Shown piece after piece: positions 53,026-61,374 of a stretch of DNA of 64,000 nt (positions are counted from its first letter, which is position 1; each line of letters starts with the position of its first letter). This DNA comes from CAIUGU01 sp963819685 (GTDB lineage Bacteria; Pseudomonadota; Gammaproteobacteria; Steroidobacterales; Steroidobacteraceae), in NCBI GenBank assembly GCA_963819685.1, contig CAWFXI010000002.1, positions 62,001 through 126,000 on the forward strand, in the 5' to 3' direction. The position numbers were made by a program, and so were the translations under genes. The notes under the pieces are model-generated. The model saw only the letters and a list, made by a program, of their open reading frames with translations. It did no database searches and was not told the DNA's origin.

Positions 53026-53894
53026 TAGGGCCTTGGACCGCCCACGACCTGATGCTTGGCCAGTACCGAAGGGTACTTGTGGGCGAAGTGTGCAGCCAGC
53101 TGTTCGACCAGGTACACGGAGCGGTGCTGGCCGCCGGTGCAACCGATTGCTACCGTCAGATAGCTGCGGTTCGAACCTTCAAACTCCGGAATCCAGTGCT
53201 CGAGGAACCGTGTGATGTCATCGAGCATGCGAGCCACCGGGGCATGCTTTACCAGGAACTCGATGACGGCAGGGTCGCGACCCGTCAGGTGTTGCAGGCC
53301 GGGCTCCCAGTGAGGGTTCGGGAGACTGCGTACATCAAAGACGAAATCGGCATCACCAGGCAGGCCGTGGCGGTACGCGAATGACTCAAACAGGATCGAC
53401 AATCGACCTGCAACCCTCTCACCGACGCGCTGGCGCACCAGTTCACGGAGGCCATGGACGCTGGTGCGGGTGGTGTCGATCACCAGATCCGCAGCGGTCG
53501 CAATCGGCTCGAGCAGTTGCCGCTCGAGCCTGATGGCTTCTGCCAGCCCGAGGTTGTCGCGGCTCAATGGATGGCGCCGCCGGGTTTCGCTGTAACGCTT
53601 GAGCAGCGCCTCGTCATCGGCCCGCAGGAAGATGACCTCGCAGTCGAGACCGCTGCGCTTCAGCTCGGCGAGCAACTGCGGAACCGAAGCGATCTCCGGC
53701 GGGCGGTTGCGGGCATCGACGCCGATGGCCGTGAGCTGGTACGAAGGTTCGTTCGAACGCACCGTGTGGGCGATGAACATCGGCAGCAGTCCCGCGGGGA
53801 TGTTGTCGACGCAGTAGTAGCCGAGGTCCTCGAGCATGTGCAGCGCCACGCTCTTGCCCGAACCTGACAGACCACTGACGATGACAAGGCGCAT
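53025..53894 (-). CDS. rapZ: RNase adapter protein RapZ
   Basis: 289 residues. Walker A 'VSGLSGSGKSVALHMLEDLGYYCVDNIP', Walker B-like 'LVIDTTRTSVH', and the C-terminal 'DVRSLPNPHWEPGLQHLTGRD', 'VAIGCTGGQHRSVYLVEQLA' define RapZ (YvcJ/YhbJ). It binds GlcN6P and small RNA and guides RNase E. In many gammaproteobacteria it lies behind rpoN-hpf-ptsN; ptsN is not seen here. Confidence 0.94.
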   Translation of the reverse strand: MRLVIVSGLSGSGKSVALHMLEDLGYYCVDNIPAGLLPMFIAHTVRSNEPSYQLTAIGVDARNRPPEIASVPQLLAELKRSGLDCEVIFLRADDEALLKRYSETRRRHPLSRDNLGLAEAIRLERQLLEPIATAADLVIDTTRTSVHGLRELVRQRVGERVAGRLSILFESFAYRHGLPGDADFVFDVRSLPNPHWEPGLQHLTGRDPAVIEFLVKHAPVARMLDDITRFLEHWIPEFEGSNRSYLTVAIGCTGGQHRSVYLVEQLAAHFAHKYPSVLAKHQVVGGPRP

Positions 53895-53905
53895 TGTTGA
53901 TGACT

Positions 53906-54008
53906 GTTGATGCGTGAACCGTGATGAGTGATGAGTGATGCGTAAATTGCCAATCCGCGTCGCGCCGCCGCTGCTTGTGCGTCACGCATCACGGCTCAGC
54001 GCTTCACG
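53906..54008. repeat. Heptad inverted element G (CGTGATG / CGCATCA units)
   Basis: Left arm 53906-53947: GTTGATG, CGTGAAC, CGTGATG, AGTGATG twice, CGTAAAT. Right arm 53978-54008: TGCGTCA, CGCATCA, CGGCTCA, then GCGCTTCACG. Same unit class as element H. Between hpf and rapZ. Confidence 0.78.
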
Positions 54009-54016
54009 ACCCTCTG

Positions 54017-54337
54017 CTATGGCCTCGCCACCTTCTGCGCTTCCTCTGCATGGTGGTCGCCGAGCTTTTCCTTGTGCTTCTTGACGCTGCGATCGAGCTT
54101 GTCGGCCAGCGCGTCGATGGCCGCGTACATGTTCTCTTCGGTCGCGTCGGCAAAGATCATTCCGCCATTCAGCATGACCTTCGCTTCAGCCTTGTGACGC
54201 AGTTTTTCCACTGTCAGGATGCAATGGACGTCGATGACGTGGTCGGAATGTCTCACGATGCGGTCGAGCTTCCGCGCGACATAGTCTTTCATGGCGGGTG
54301 TGACATCCACATGGTGACCCGTGACGTTCAATTGCAT
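54017..54337 (-). CDS. hpf: Ribosome hibernation promoting factor, short form
   Basis: 106 residues, S30AE/HPF fold. 'MQLNVTGHHVDVTPAMKDYVARKLDRIVRH' at the start, 'KAEAKVMLNGGMIFADATEENMYAAIDALADKLDRSVKKHKEK' later. Lacks the C-terminal dimerisation domain of long HPF. Downstream of rpoN in the common order. Confidence 0.92.
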   Translation of the reverse strand: MQLNVTGHHVDVTPAMKDYVARKLDRIVRHSDHVIDVHCILTVEKLRHKAEAKVMLNGGMIFADATEENMYAAIDALADKLDRSVKKHKEKLGDHHAEEAQKVARP

Positions 54338-54381
54338 GTGCCTCTCCTTAATCGTTCAGTCAGTCGATACCATCAACTGTC

Positions 54382-54549
54382 TAACAGGCTGATGCAAAAG
54401 TCTATCCCTGCCTTTTGCATCCGGATCCAGCGAAAAGCGTGGTTTTCACTGGCTCCCGAAATCAATGAGTTGGAACTCATCGATTTCGCCGAGCCGTCCG
54501 TGACTCGTATTCGCAGGGTTTATGCAAAGAGTCTTGCATCACCCTGTAA
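54382..54549. mobile_element. MITE-like element, copy 2, inserted at the 3' end of rpoN
   Basis: 168 bases. Terminal inverted repeats: left TAACAGGCTGATGCAAAAG, right (complement) TTACAGGGTGATGCAAGAC, about 18 of 22 positions matching. Core shared with copy 1 (TTTTGCATCCGGATCCAGCG and so on). The rpoN frame runs through the right end and stops inside the element at 54477-54479. No ORF of its own. Confidence 0.83.
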
Positions 54550-56003
54550 CCCCTGCCGGCGTTGCGCTTGCGCTCGCTGGACGGCGGGATACCCAATGCT
54601 TCGCGATATTTTGCAACGGTGCGGCGTGCCACCTGGATACCTTCCTCCGAAAGAATTTCGGCGATCCGGCTGTCCGACAGCGGCTTGTCACCCGTTTCCT
54701 GGGCAACCAGCTTGCGGATCTTTGCCCGGATGGCGGTCGAGGACAGTTCGGTGCCGCCGGCTCCGGCAACGTGGCTCGAAAAGAAATAGCGGAACTCGAA
54801 CACACCGCGGGGCGTGTGCATGTACTTGTTCGTGGTGACACGGGAGATGGTCGACTCGTGCATCTCGATGGCTTCCGCGACATCCTTGAGGATCATTGGC
54901 TGCATGTGTTCCTCGCCGAAATCGAGGAATGCGGCTTGCCGCTGCACGATGGAGCGCGCCACCTTCAGCAGCGTTTCATTGCGGATTTCCAGGCTGCGGA
55001 TCAGCCAGCGGGCCTCCTGCAGCTGGGTACGCAGCATTGCGTGATCGGCTGAGCGGCCGATCAGTCCCGCATAACTCTGGTTGACGCGAATGCGGGGCAG
55101 GCTCGCCGGATTGATCTCGACGATCCAGCCATTCTCGGTCCTCCGGATGAACACATCGGGAACGATGTATTCCGCAGGCACCGAGTGGATGCTGGAGCCG
55201 GGCCGAGGCTGGCATGCACGCACCAGCGCCAGCGCATCGGCCAGTTCTTCCTCGCTGACTCTGAGCTGGCGTCTGAGGAGCGCGTACTGCTGCTCAGCCA
55301 CCTGGTCCAGGTATTGTTCCGCAATGGCGAGTGCCGTATCACGTCCCGGCACTTCCGGATCCATCTGCTGCAGCTGCAGCCGCAGACATTCTGCGACAGA
55401 GCGCGCGCCGACGCCGGCCGGATCCATCGCCTGGACGTGGCACAGGACGCGCTCGATATCGGCGACGTCTGCAATGACCTCCGGCTGCAGATTGCCGGCA
55501 ATCTCGCCTGAGCTCTCGGTGATGTAGCCGTCATCGTTGATCGCATCGATGATCGCGGCACCGATCTTCATGTCGCGCTCGTTGAGCCGCGCCAGCCCGA
55601 GCTGCCAGAGCAGGTGGTCGTGAAGGGTCTCGCCGCGGGAATCCGAGAATTCCTGGGAGCGGTCGTTGTCGCCTGACCATGGGGTCTCCGAGGGGCCGGT
55701 TACCGGGGCATCCGTCCAGTCGGAATCGTCCGCCACGTCGACTTGCTGTTCAGCCGGTGTCTCCGTGGCAGCGGTGGCCTCGATGCCCTGTTCGTACTGC
55801 TCGAACGTGGGCTCGCGCGTCTCGGGGGTCTCGACGACGGCAGTCTCGTCTTCCGCCTCGAGCATGACATTGGATTCGAGGGCTTCCCGGATCTGTGCCT
55901 GCAATTCCAGGACAGGCAGTTGCAACAGGCGAATCGCCTGCTGCAACTGGGGCGTCATCGTGAGCTGTTGACCGAGTTTTAGCTGGAGCGCCGGCTTGAG
56001 CAT
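54477..56003 (-). CDS. rpoN: RNA polymerase sigma-54 factor
   Basis: 508 residues. Region I 'LQLKLGQQLTMTPQLQQAIRLLQLPVLEL' (Gln/Leu-rich activator contact), acidic region II, core-binding region, the HTH 'LKDVAEAIEMHESTISRVTTNKYMHTPRGVFEFRYFFSS' and the RpoN box 'ARRTVAKYRE' (459-468), which binds the -24 element. Normal proteins end about ten residues after this box; here 'IPPSSERKR' is followed by about 28 more, and the last ~24 (from about Y486) are encoded by the MITE-like element. Function is probably kept, since the box is intact. Confidence 0.94.
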   Translation of the reverse strand: MLKPALQLKLGQQLTMTPQLQQAIRLLQLPVLELQAQIREALESNVMLEAEDETAVVETPETREPTFEQYEQGIEATAATETPAEQQVDVADDSDWTDAPVTGPSETPWSGDNDRSQEFSDSRGETLHDHLLWQLGLARLNERDMKIGAAIIDAINDDGYITESSGEIAGNLQPEVIADVADIERVLCHVQAMDPAGVGARSVAECLRLQLQQMDPEVPGRDTALAIAEQYLDQVAEQQYALLRRQLRVSEEELADALALVRACQPRPGSSIHSVPAEYIVPDVFIRRTENGWIVEINPASLPRIRVNQSYAGLIGRSADHAMLRTQLQEARWLIRSLEIRNETLLKVARSIVQRQAAFLDFGEEHMQPMILKDVAEAIEMHESTISRVTTNKYMHTPRGVFEFRYFFSSHVAGAGGTELSSTAIRAKIRKLVAQETGDKPLSDSRIAEILSEEGIQVARRTVAKYREALGIPPSSERKRNAGRGYRVMQDSLHKPCEYESRTARRNR

Positions 56004-56150
56004 CTTCTGAAGAAAGTTCCGCCGGGAAAGAGGTCACCGGACCTTAGGGTTAATCAGATATATAACCTCCACCACACAGGTTCCATGTGACAGTGCTGCC
56101 AGGCCTGCTGCACCCGGCCGGCAGCGCGTTAAGCGCGCCAGCCCCAGAGT

Positions 56151-56876
56151 CTAGAGTCTGAAATCCTGACCCAAGTACACCTCACGGACCTCCCGATTGG
56201 CAAGGATTTCCTCCGCAGATCCGGCGGCAATCAGCGACCCGCCGCTGACGATATACGCCCGGCCACAGATGCCCAGTGTCTCGCGTACATTGTGATCGGT
56301 AATCAATACCCCGATATTCCGGGCACTTAGGTGCCGGATGATGCGCTGGATGTCGAGGACCGAGATGGGATCGACACCCGCAAACGGTTCATCCAGGAGT
56401 ATGAAGTGGGGGTTGGCAGCCAGTGCCCGGGCAATTTCCACACGACGCCGCTCGCCCCCTGACAGGCTTTGCCCGAGGCTCTTCCTGATATGTCCGATGT
56501 GCAGCTCCTCAAGCAGGGATTCCAGGGCCTGCTCTCGAGACTGTCCCGGAGAGGGTGGGCAAACCTCCAGAACGGCGCTGATGTTATCCTCGACGCTGAG
56601 TTGCCTGAAGACGGACGCTTCCTGCGGGAGGTAGCCGAGCCCCTTCTGTGCACGCCGGTGCATCGGCAGGCGCGTGAGGTCCTCGTCGTCGAGCAGGATA
56701 GTGCCCCGATCGCAGGGAATGAGCCCGACGATCATGTAGAAAGCGGTCGTCTTGCCAGCGCCATTGGGCCCGAGGAGTCCCACCACTTCGCCACTTGAAA
56801 CCTCGACCGACAGATCCTTGACGACCTCACGCGATTTGTAGCGTTTGGCGAGACCAGAGACCTTGAGCCGGCTCAT
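56151..56876 (-). CDS. lptB: LPS export ABC transporter ATP-binding protein
   Basis: 241 residues. Walker A 'LLGPNGAGKTTAFYMIVGLI', signature 'LSGGERRRVEIARAL', Walker B 'FILLDEPFAGVDP', switch His in 'VLITDHNVRETL'. Drives LPS extraction with LptFG (not here). ATGA overlap with lptA. The 147 bases to rpoN contain a TATATAT stretch that may mark the rpoN promoter. Confidence 0.95.
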   Translation of the reverse strand: MSRLKVSGLAKRYKSREVVKDLSVEVSSGEVVGLLGPNGAGKTTAFYMIVGLIPCDRGTILLDDEDLTRLPMHRRAQKGLGYLPQEASVFRQLSVEDNISAVLEVCPPSPGQSREQALESLLEELHIGHIRKSLGQSLSGGERRRVEIARALAANPHFILLDEPFAGVDPISVLDIQRIIRHLSARNIGVLITDHNVRETLGICGRAYIVSGGSLIAAGSAEEILANREVREVYLGQDFRL

Positions 56877-57541
56877 GGAGCCGGATCCGGCACAGGCGTC
56901 TTGGGCACCGACAACGCGCGCGGATTGATGGTGATGCTCACGCCGCCCGGGTCCTGCTCCCCGGGATTGGCGAAGACCCGCTCCTTCAACATGTCGTAAA
57001 TCAGAGTCTGGCCAGTAATCTCGTTCTTGCCGTCGCTCAGCCAGGCCTTGTCCTTGAGCTCGACGGTGCCGCGCGCGATATCGTATTCAATCGTTCCGGC
57101 TCGCCCCCGGGCGACCTGCTGCTCGGTTCGCCGTTGTTCGAATGTCGCCGGTGATCCCGAGATCCGGGCGCGGGTGATCTGGTTGCTGCGGAAAGTGACC
57201 GTTGCCGCATCCGAGTCGAGCAGCCCGGTGGGCATGCGTATATGGACCGAACCGCTGAACTTCCAGTCACTGTTCTCGAAATCAAGGCCGGTTGCGGTGG
57301 CCTCATCGGCTTCTACCGACATGTCACCCTGCGCGATCCGCACCTTGCGAAACGTCAGCAGGTTATTGCGATAGTCGAAGTCCGAGGACGCGGCATCGAG
57401 CGAGATGGGCTGCGTCGCGACCGCGAGCGAAGCACCGATCGCTGCCGGGGCGGTTGAACCCGCGAGGCTGATGGCCAGCGCAGCGGCCAGCAGGCCGCCA
57501 TGGCCCCGCGAGGTCGAAGTATTGTTACTGAAAATTGCCAT
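56873..57541 (-). CDS. lptA: LPS transport periplasmic protein LptA
   Basis: 222 residues. Signal peptide 'GLLAAALAISLAGSTAPAAIGASLA', then an OstA-type beta-jellyroll: 'PISLDAASSDFDYRNNLLTFRKVRIAQGDMSVEADEA', 'RGRAGTIEYDIARGTVELKDKAWLSDGKNEITGQTLIYD'. Forms the bridge carrying LPS between membranes. Overlaps lptC by 17 bases and lptB by 4. Confidence 0.9.
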   Translation of the reverse strand: MAIFSNNTSTSRGHGGLLAAALAISLAGSTAPAAIGASLAVATQPISLDAASSDFDYRNNLLTFRKVRIAQGDMSVEADEATATGLDFENSDWKFSGSVHIRMPTGLLDSDAATVTFRSNQITRARISGSPATFEQRRTEQQVARGRAGTIEYDIARGTVELKDKAWLSDGKNEITGQTLIYDMLKERVFANPGEQDPGGVSITINPRALSVPKTPVPDPAP

Positions 57542-58073
57542 TGACCGCGGATTCCAGTTCCAGACGCTCGTTCTTCATGTCTGCCCTGAGGCCCGTTGCA
57601 TGCAGGTGGTGACCGGCAAACTCGATTTCCACCGGCTGATCCGTGGTCGCGACATTGGTTCGCGTATCAAGCGCCAGCGATTCCGTGCGGATGACTCCGC
57701 CCTGCTCAGTCTGCAGGCTGCGCACTTCGACATTCCCGTTGAACACGACAGTCAGCAGGTCCGCTGGAACAGCCGCGTGATCAGAAGTAAGCGACCAGGG
57801 TTTGCCGGTCACAGCAAGGTAGTCCACGCGCACTCCCTCCGCTCCGTAGCTCTTGTCGGCAACCTGCTCATCGATGCGTTTGGCAATGAGCTTGATGCGC
57901 GGTGAGCCGTCCGGCTGCGTGATGGTCAGGATCGCATCCTTCAGATAGTAACCGGGTTGCACTCGTCTTTCCCTGCTGACCGAATCTTCGTCCGGATTGC
58001 CTACCAGCACTCCGTAGGTCGCAATCGCCGCGGCAATCAGGCCCAGCATCCATACCCATTTCCAGTTGATCAT
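57525..58073 (-). CDS. lptC: LPS export protein LptC
   Basis: About 182 residues. One N-terminal membrane helix (WVWMLGLIAAAIATYGVLV) and a periplasmic jellyroll (GYYLKDAILTITQPDGSPRIKLIAKRIDEQ...). Receives LPS from LptBFG and passes it to LptA. Start at ATG 58073, or at GTG 58082, which overlaps the kdsC stop. Confidence 0.88.
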   Translation of the reverse strand: MINWKWVWMLGLIAAAIATYGVLVGNPDEDSVSRERRVQPGYYLKDAILTITQPDGSPRIKLIAKRIDEQVADKSYGAEGVRVDYLAVTGKPWSLTSDHAAVPADLLTVVFNGNVEVRSLQTEQGGVIRTESLALDTRTNVATTDQPVEIEFAGHHLHATGLRADMKNERLELESAVNGNFQ

Positions 58074-58078
58074 TGAGT

Positions 58079-58582
58079 TCACGTGGCCAGGTTGCCCTGT
58101 GCCGCGAGGATCAGATCGCAGACTTCGCGCACGGCACCCTGGCCGCCGGCCAGGCGCGTCACATAATGGGCCCGTTCGCGCACTGACGGATGGGCATCGG
58201 CAACGGCCACTGCCAGCCGGGCGTTGTCCAGCAGCGGCAGATCCGGGGTGTCATCCCCCACACAGGCAACCGCCTGGGGCCCGATCCCGAGGAGACTGAG
58301 CAGCTCGTTCAGGCAGCCGAGCTTGTCGTGGATGCCCTGCCTGACCCATCTGACACCGAGTTCCGACATGCGCCGCTCGACCGCCGCGGTATTCCTTCCG
58401 GAAATCACTGCGACCGCCAGCCCCGCACGCAGCAGTTGGACAATGCCAGCGCCGTCACGCACATGAAATGCTTTCAGATCCTCTCCCTGTGCCGAGAAAT
58501 ACAACCTGCCGTCGGTCAGCACGCCATCGACGTCCAGCACGAGCAGGCGGATGTCAGCGGCACGCTGGTGAATGGAATCCAC
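58079..58582 (-). CDS. kdsC: 3-deoxy-D-manno-octulosonate 8-phosphate phosphatase
   Basis: 167 residues, HAD family. Nucleophile motif 'LLVLDVDGVLTDGRLYF', 'VAVISGRNTAAVERRM' (motif II Ser region), 'CVGDDTPDLPLL' (motif IV). Removes phosphate from Kdo-8-P to give Kdo. Follows kdsD by 13 bases. Confidence 0.94.
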   Translation of the reverse strand: MDSIHQRAADIRLLVLDVDGVLTDGRLYFSAQGEDLKAFHVRDGAGIVQLLRAGLAVAVISGRNTAAVERRMSELGVRWVRQGIHDKLGCLNELLSLLGIGPQAVACVGDDTPDLPLLDNARLAVAVADAHPSVRERAHYVTRLAGGQGAVREVCDLILAAQGNLAT

Positions 58583-58595
58583 GGAGGAGGTTCCC

Positions 58596-59579
58596 CTACA
58601 TCACGCCGGCACGCAGCAGGTCGTGCACATTCAGTGCACCGACCAGTACGTTGCTGTCGTTGACCACGGGCAGCGCCGTGATTCGATGCGTCTCCATCAG
58701 GTGCACGGCTTCCACTGCCAGCATACGCGGCTGCACGGATTTCGGATTTGCAGTCATGACATCGCGCATGCGCACCGTATTCAAATCCAGCGACTTGTCG
58801 AGTACCCGACGCAAGTCGCCGTCCGTGAATACACCGAGGAGATGTCGGGGCCCGTCCGTGACCGTCGTCAGCCCGAGCCCTTTCCGGCTCATTTCAAGCA
58901 GGCCTTCCTTGAGTGACGCGTCGGGAAGCACGACCGGCAAGCTGGTCCCGCTGCGCATGACATCCTCGACGTGCAACAGCAGGCGCCGTCCGAGGCTGCC
59001 CCCCGGATGAGACATTGCAAAGTCCTGCTCAGTGAAGCCACGTGCTTCGAGCACGACGACCGCCACTGCATCGCCCATCGCCAGCGCCGCGGTGGTGCTT
59101 GCCGTGGGAGCGAGATTGAGCGGACAGGCCTCTTCAGCAACACTGACGTCCAGAACCACTGTAGCGGCCCGCCCCAGCGTCGAGTCCACGCGGCCGGTGA
59201 GTGCGATGAGCGGAGTGGCGATCCGCTTGATCACCGGGAGGATCTTTACCAGCTCTTCCGTCTCTCCCGAATGGGAGAGAGCAACCACCACATCGCGCCG
59301 CGTGATCATGCCAATGTCACCATGGCTGGCCTCGCCCGGATGCACAAAGAAAGCGGGAGTGCCGGTGCTGGCGAACGTGGCGGCAACCTTGTTCGCCACA
59401 TGTCCGGACTTGCCCATTCCCGTGACGACGACCCTGCCATCGCACTCCAGAATCAGCCGACACGCCTCGACGAACCCGGGGCCAAGGCGAGGTGCAAGGG
59501 CCGCGACTGCCGCTGCCTCGATGGCGAGCACCTTGCGGCCGCGATCCAGCAGAAGGGCAGGGTCTTGATGCGGTTTCAC
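58596..59579 (-). CDS. kdsD: Arabinose-5-phosphate isomerase
   Basis: 327 residues. SIS domain 'VVVTGMGKSGHVANKVAATFASTGTPAFFVHPGEASHGDIGMI' and two CBS domains (MRSGTSLPVVLPDASLKEGLLEMS, MTANPKSVQPRMLAVEAVHLM), ending 'HDLLRAGVM'. Makes arabinose-5-P for Kdo. GTG 59579 gives an N-terminus that aligns with E. coli KdsD in length; an ATG at 59648 would add 23 unlike residues and lies inside a repeat fragment. Confidence 0.93.
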   Translation of the reverse strand: MKPHQDPALLLDRGRKVLAIEAAAVAALAPRLGPGFVEACRLILECDGRVVVTGMGKSGHVANKVAATFASTGTPAFFVHPGEASHGDIGMITRRDVVVALSHSGETEELVKILPVIKRIATPLIALTGRVDSTLGRAATVVLDVSVAEEACPLNLAPTASTTAALAMGDAVAVVVLEARGFTEQDFAMSHPGGSLGRRLLLHVEDVMRSGTSLPVVLPDASLKEGLLEMSRKGLGLTTVTDGPRHLLGVFTDGDLRRVLDKSLDLNTVRMRDVMTANPKSVQPRMLAVEAVHLMETHRITALPVVNDSNVLVGALNVHDLLRAGVM

Positions 59580-59640
59580 AATGAGCGCGTTCCGGATGCG
59601 ACTGGCGACGGGGGCATGATACCGCGTCGTTCCAGTGGCG

Positions 59641-59676
59641 TGATGCAAAAGGCACGGACAGCCTCTTGCGTCAACC
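59641..59676. mobile_element. Fragment of the MITE-like element, reverse orientation
   Basis: 36 bases whose complement (GGTTGACGCAAGAGGCTGTC and so on) matches bases 31774-31807 of copy 1, with about four differences. Only the first hairpin of the element is present. Between divergent kdsD and ibaG. Confidence 0.7.
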
Positions 59677-59778
59677 GGTCATCGCCCACCGAAAATTCCG
59701 ACTGGGATGAGCGGGTCGCTGGCGTGGAGCCTCGGCCTGCTAATATGCCAGCTGGTTCCCAAATCTGCGCACCTTCCC

Positions 59779-60039
59779 ATGAATGCCCTTTCCGTCCAGC
59801 AATTGATCGAGGCCGGGCTGCCCGGCGCACGCGTCCAGGTTGAATCGGACGACGATACACATTTTGCTGCCGTCATCGTGGCGCCCCAGTTTGCGGGGAA
59901 ACGGATGATCCAGCGCCATCAGCTGGTCTATGGGACGCTGGGCAAGCTGATGGGGCGCGAAATTCATGCGCTCAGCATCCAGGCACAGACGCCTGACGAA
60001 TGGCAGGCCGGTCGCGCAACCCCGGGCTCAAGCGCCTGA
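59779..60039 (+). CDS. ibaG: BolA/IbaG family protein
   Basis: 86 residues. BolA fold with 'LIEAGLPGARVQVESDDDTHFAAVIVAPQFAGKRMIQRHQLVYGTLG', including the conserved His in 'QRHQLVY' used for [2Fe-2S] sharing with monothiol glutaredoxin. Upstream of murA in the usual gammaproteobacterial order (ibaG-murA). Start ATG 59779. Confidence 0.92.
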   Translation: MNALSVQQLIEAGLPGARVQVESDDDTHFAAVIVAPQFAGKRMIQRHQLVYGTLGKLMGREIHALSIQAQTPDEWQAGRATPGSSA

Positions 60040-60058
60040 CAACAGCCCTTAAGGTTTC

Positions 60059-61342
60059 ATGGACAAACTGCAGATAACGGGCGGCATTCCGCTCAACGGC
60101 GAGATTCGGGTTTCCGGGGCCAAGAATGCGGCGTTGCCCATTCTTGCCGGTACATTGCTGTCGAGTGGTCCTGTCAGCATCGGGAATGTGCCGCATCTGC
60201 ATGATGTGACGACGATGATCGAGCTGCTGGGCCGCATGGGGGTTGGCGTTACGATCGACGAGAAGATGCGCATCGGCGTTGATGCGACCACATTGAGGGA
60301 GACGGTTGCGCCCTACGAGCTGGTCAGAACGATGCGTGCGTCCATCCTCGTGCTGGGCCCGCTGCTTGCCCGGTTCGGACACGCGGACGTGTCGTTACCC
60401 GGTGGCTGTGCAATCGGCGCGCGGCCGGTCAATATCCACGTTGCGGGGCTGCAGGCCATGGGGGCTGATATCCACATCGAGAATGGCTACATCCGTGCCC
60501 GGGCCGAACGATTGCGCGGGGCAAGGCTCGTGCTGGATACAGTGACGGTGACCGGCACCGAGAATCTGATGATGGCCGCCGTGCTGGCCGACGGCAGAAC
60601 CGTTCTCGAAAATGCGGCGCGCGAACCCGAGGTGGTGGACCTCGCGAACTTTCTCATCGCGATGGGGGCAAAGATTCGCGATGCGGGTACAGACACCATC
60701 ACCATCGACGGTGTCGAAACGCTGGGCGGCACGCACTATGAAGTGCTGCCGGATCGCATCGAAGCCGGCACCTATCTTGTGGCGGCAGCGATTACCGGCG
60801 GCTGGATCAGGCTGAAGAACACCCGACCCGACCATCTCGATGCGGTTCTCGCAAAACTGCGCGAGGCCGGCGCAAGCATCCTGGCGGGCGATGACTGGAT
60901 CGAGCTGGACATGCGGGGTCGACGACCGCGTTCCGTGGACGTGCGAACGGCGCCCTATCCGGCGTTTCCGACCGACATGCAGGCGCAGTTTGCCGCGCTC
61001 AATGCGGTTGCCGAAGGCGTTGCCACGGTTATCGAGACCATTTTCGAGAACCGTTTCATGCACATGCTCGAGATGAGGCGCATGGGTGCCGAGATCCGGC
61101 TGGAAGGGAATACCGCCATCATCAAGGGCGTGCCCAGGCTCACGGCAGCACCAGTCATGGCCACGGATCTCAGGGCTTCTGCGAGCCTTGTGCTGGCCGG
61201 GTTGATTGCAGACGGCACCACAGAGATCGATCGCATCTACCACATCGACCGCGGGTATGAGCGAATCGAGGAAAAGCTGGTGCAACTCGGCGCGCAGATC
61301 AGGAGAATCGTGGCGACGAAGGGCCGTCGCGCGACGGATTGA
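60059..61342 (+). CDS. murA: UDP-N-acetylglucosamine 1-carboxyvinyltransferase
   Basis: 427 residues. First committed step of peptidoglycan synthesis. 'GEIRVSGAKNAALPILAGTLL', the active-site loop 'SLPGGCAIGARPVNIH' with the catalytic Cys (target of fosfomycin), 'EPEVVDLANFLIAMGAKI' and 'HIDRGYERIEEKL' are present. 19 bases after ibaG. Confidence 0.96.
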   Translation: MDKLQITGGIPLNGEIRVSGAKNAALPILAGTLLSSGPVSIGNVPHLHDVTTMIELLGRMGVGVTIDEKMRIGVDATTLRETVAPYELVRTMRASILVLGPLLARFGHADVSLPGGCAIGARPVNIHVAGLQAMGADIHIENGYIRARAERLRGARLVLDTVTVTGTENLMMAAVLADGRTVLENAAREPEVVDLANFLIAMGAKIRDAGTDTITIDGVETLGGTHYEVLPDRIEAGTYLVAAAITGGWIRLKNTRPDHLDAVLAKLREAGASILAGDDWIELDMRGRRPRSVDVRTAPYPAFPTDMQAQFAALNAVAEGVATVIETIFENRFMHMLEMRRMGAEIRLEGNTAIIKGVPRLTAAPVMATDLRASASLVLAGLIADGTTEIDRIYHIDRGYERIEEKLVQLGAQIRRIVATKGRRATD

Positions 61343-61374
61343 CTGGAAACTGTCGAGCGTTCTGCATCACGCGG

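Noticed and set aside
12510..54008. Heptad elements read simply as rho-independent terminators
   Set aside because: Elements C and H lie upstream of both flanking genes, and loops of 18-100 bases and missing T tracts are unlike ordinary terminators; A may still act as one.
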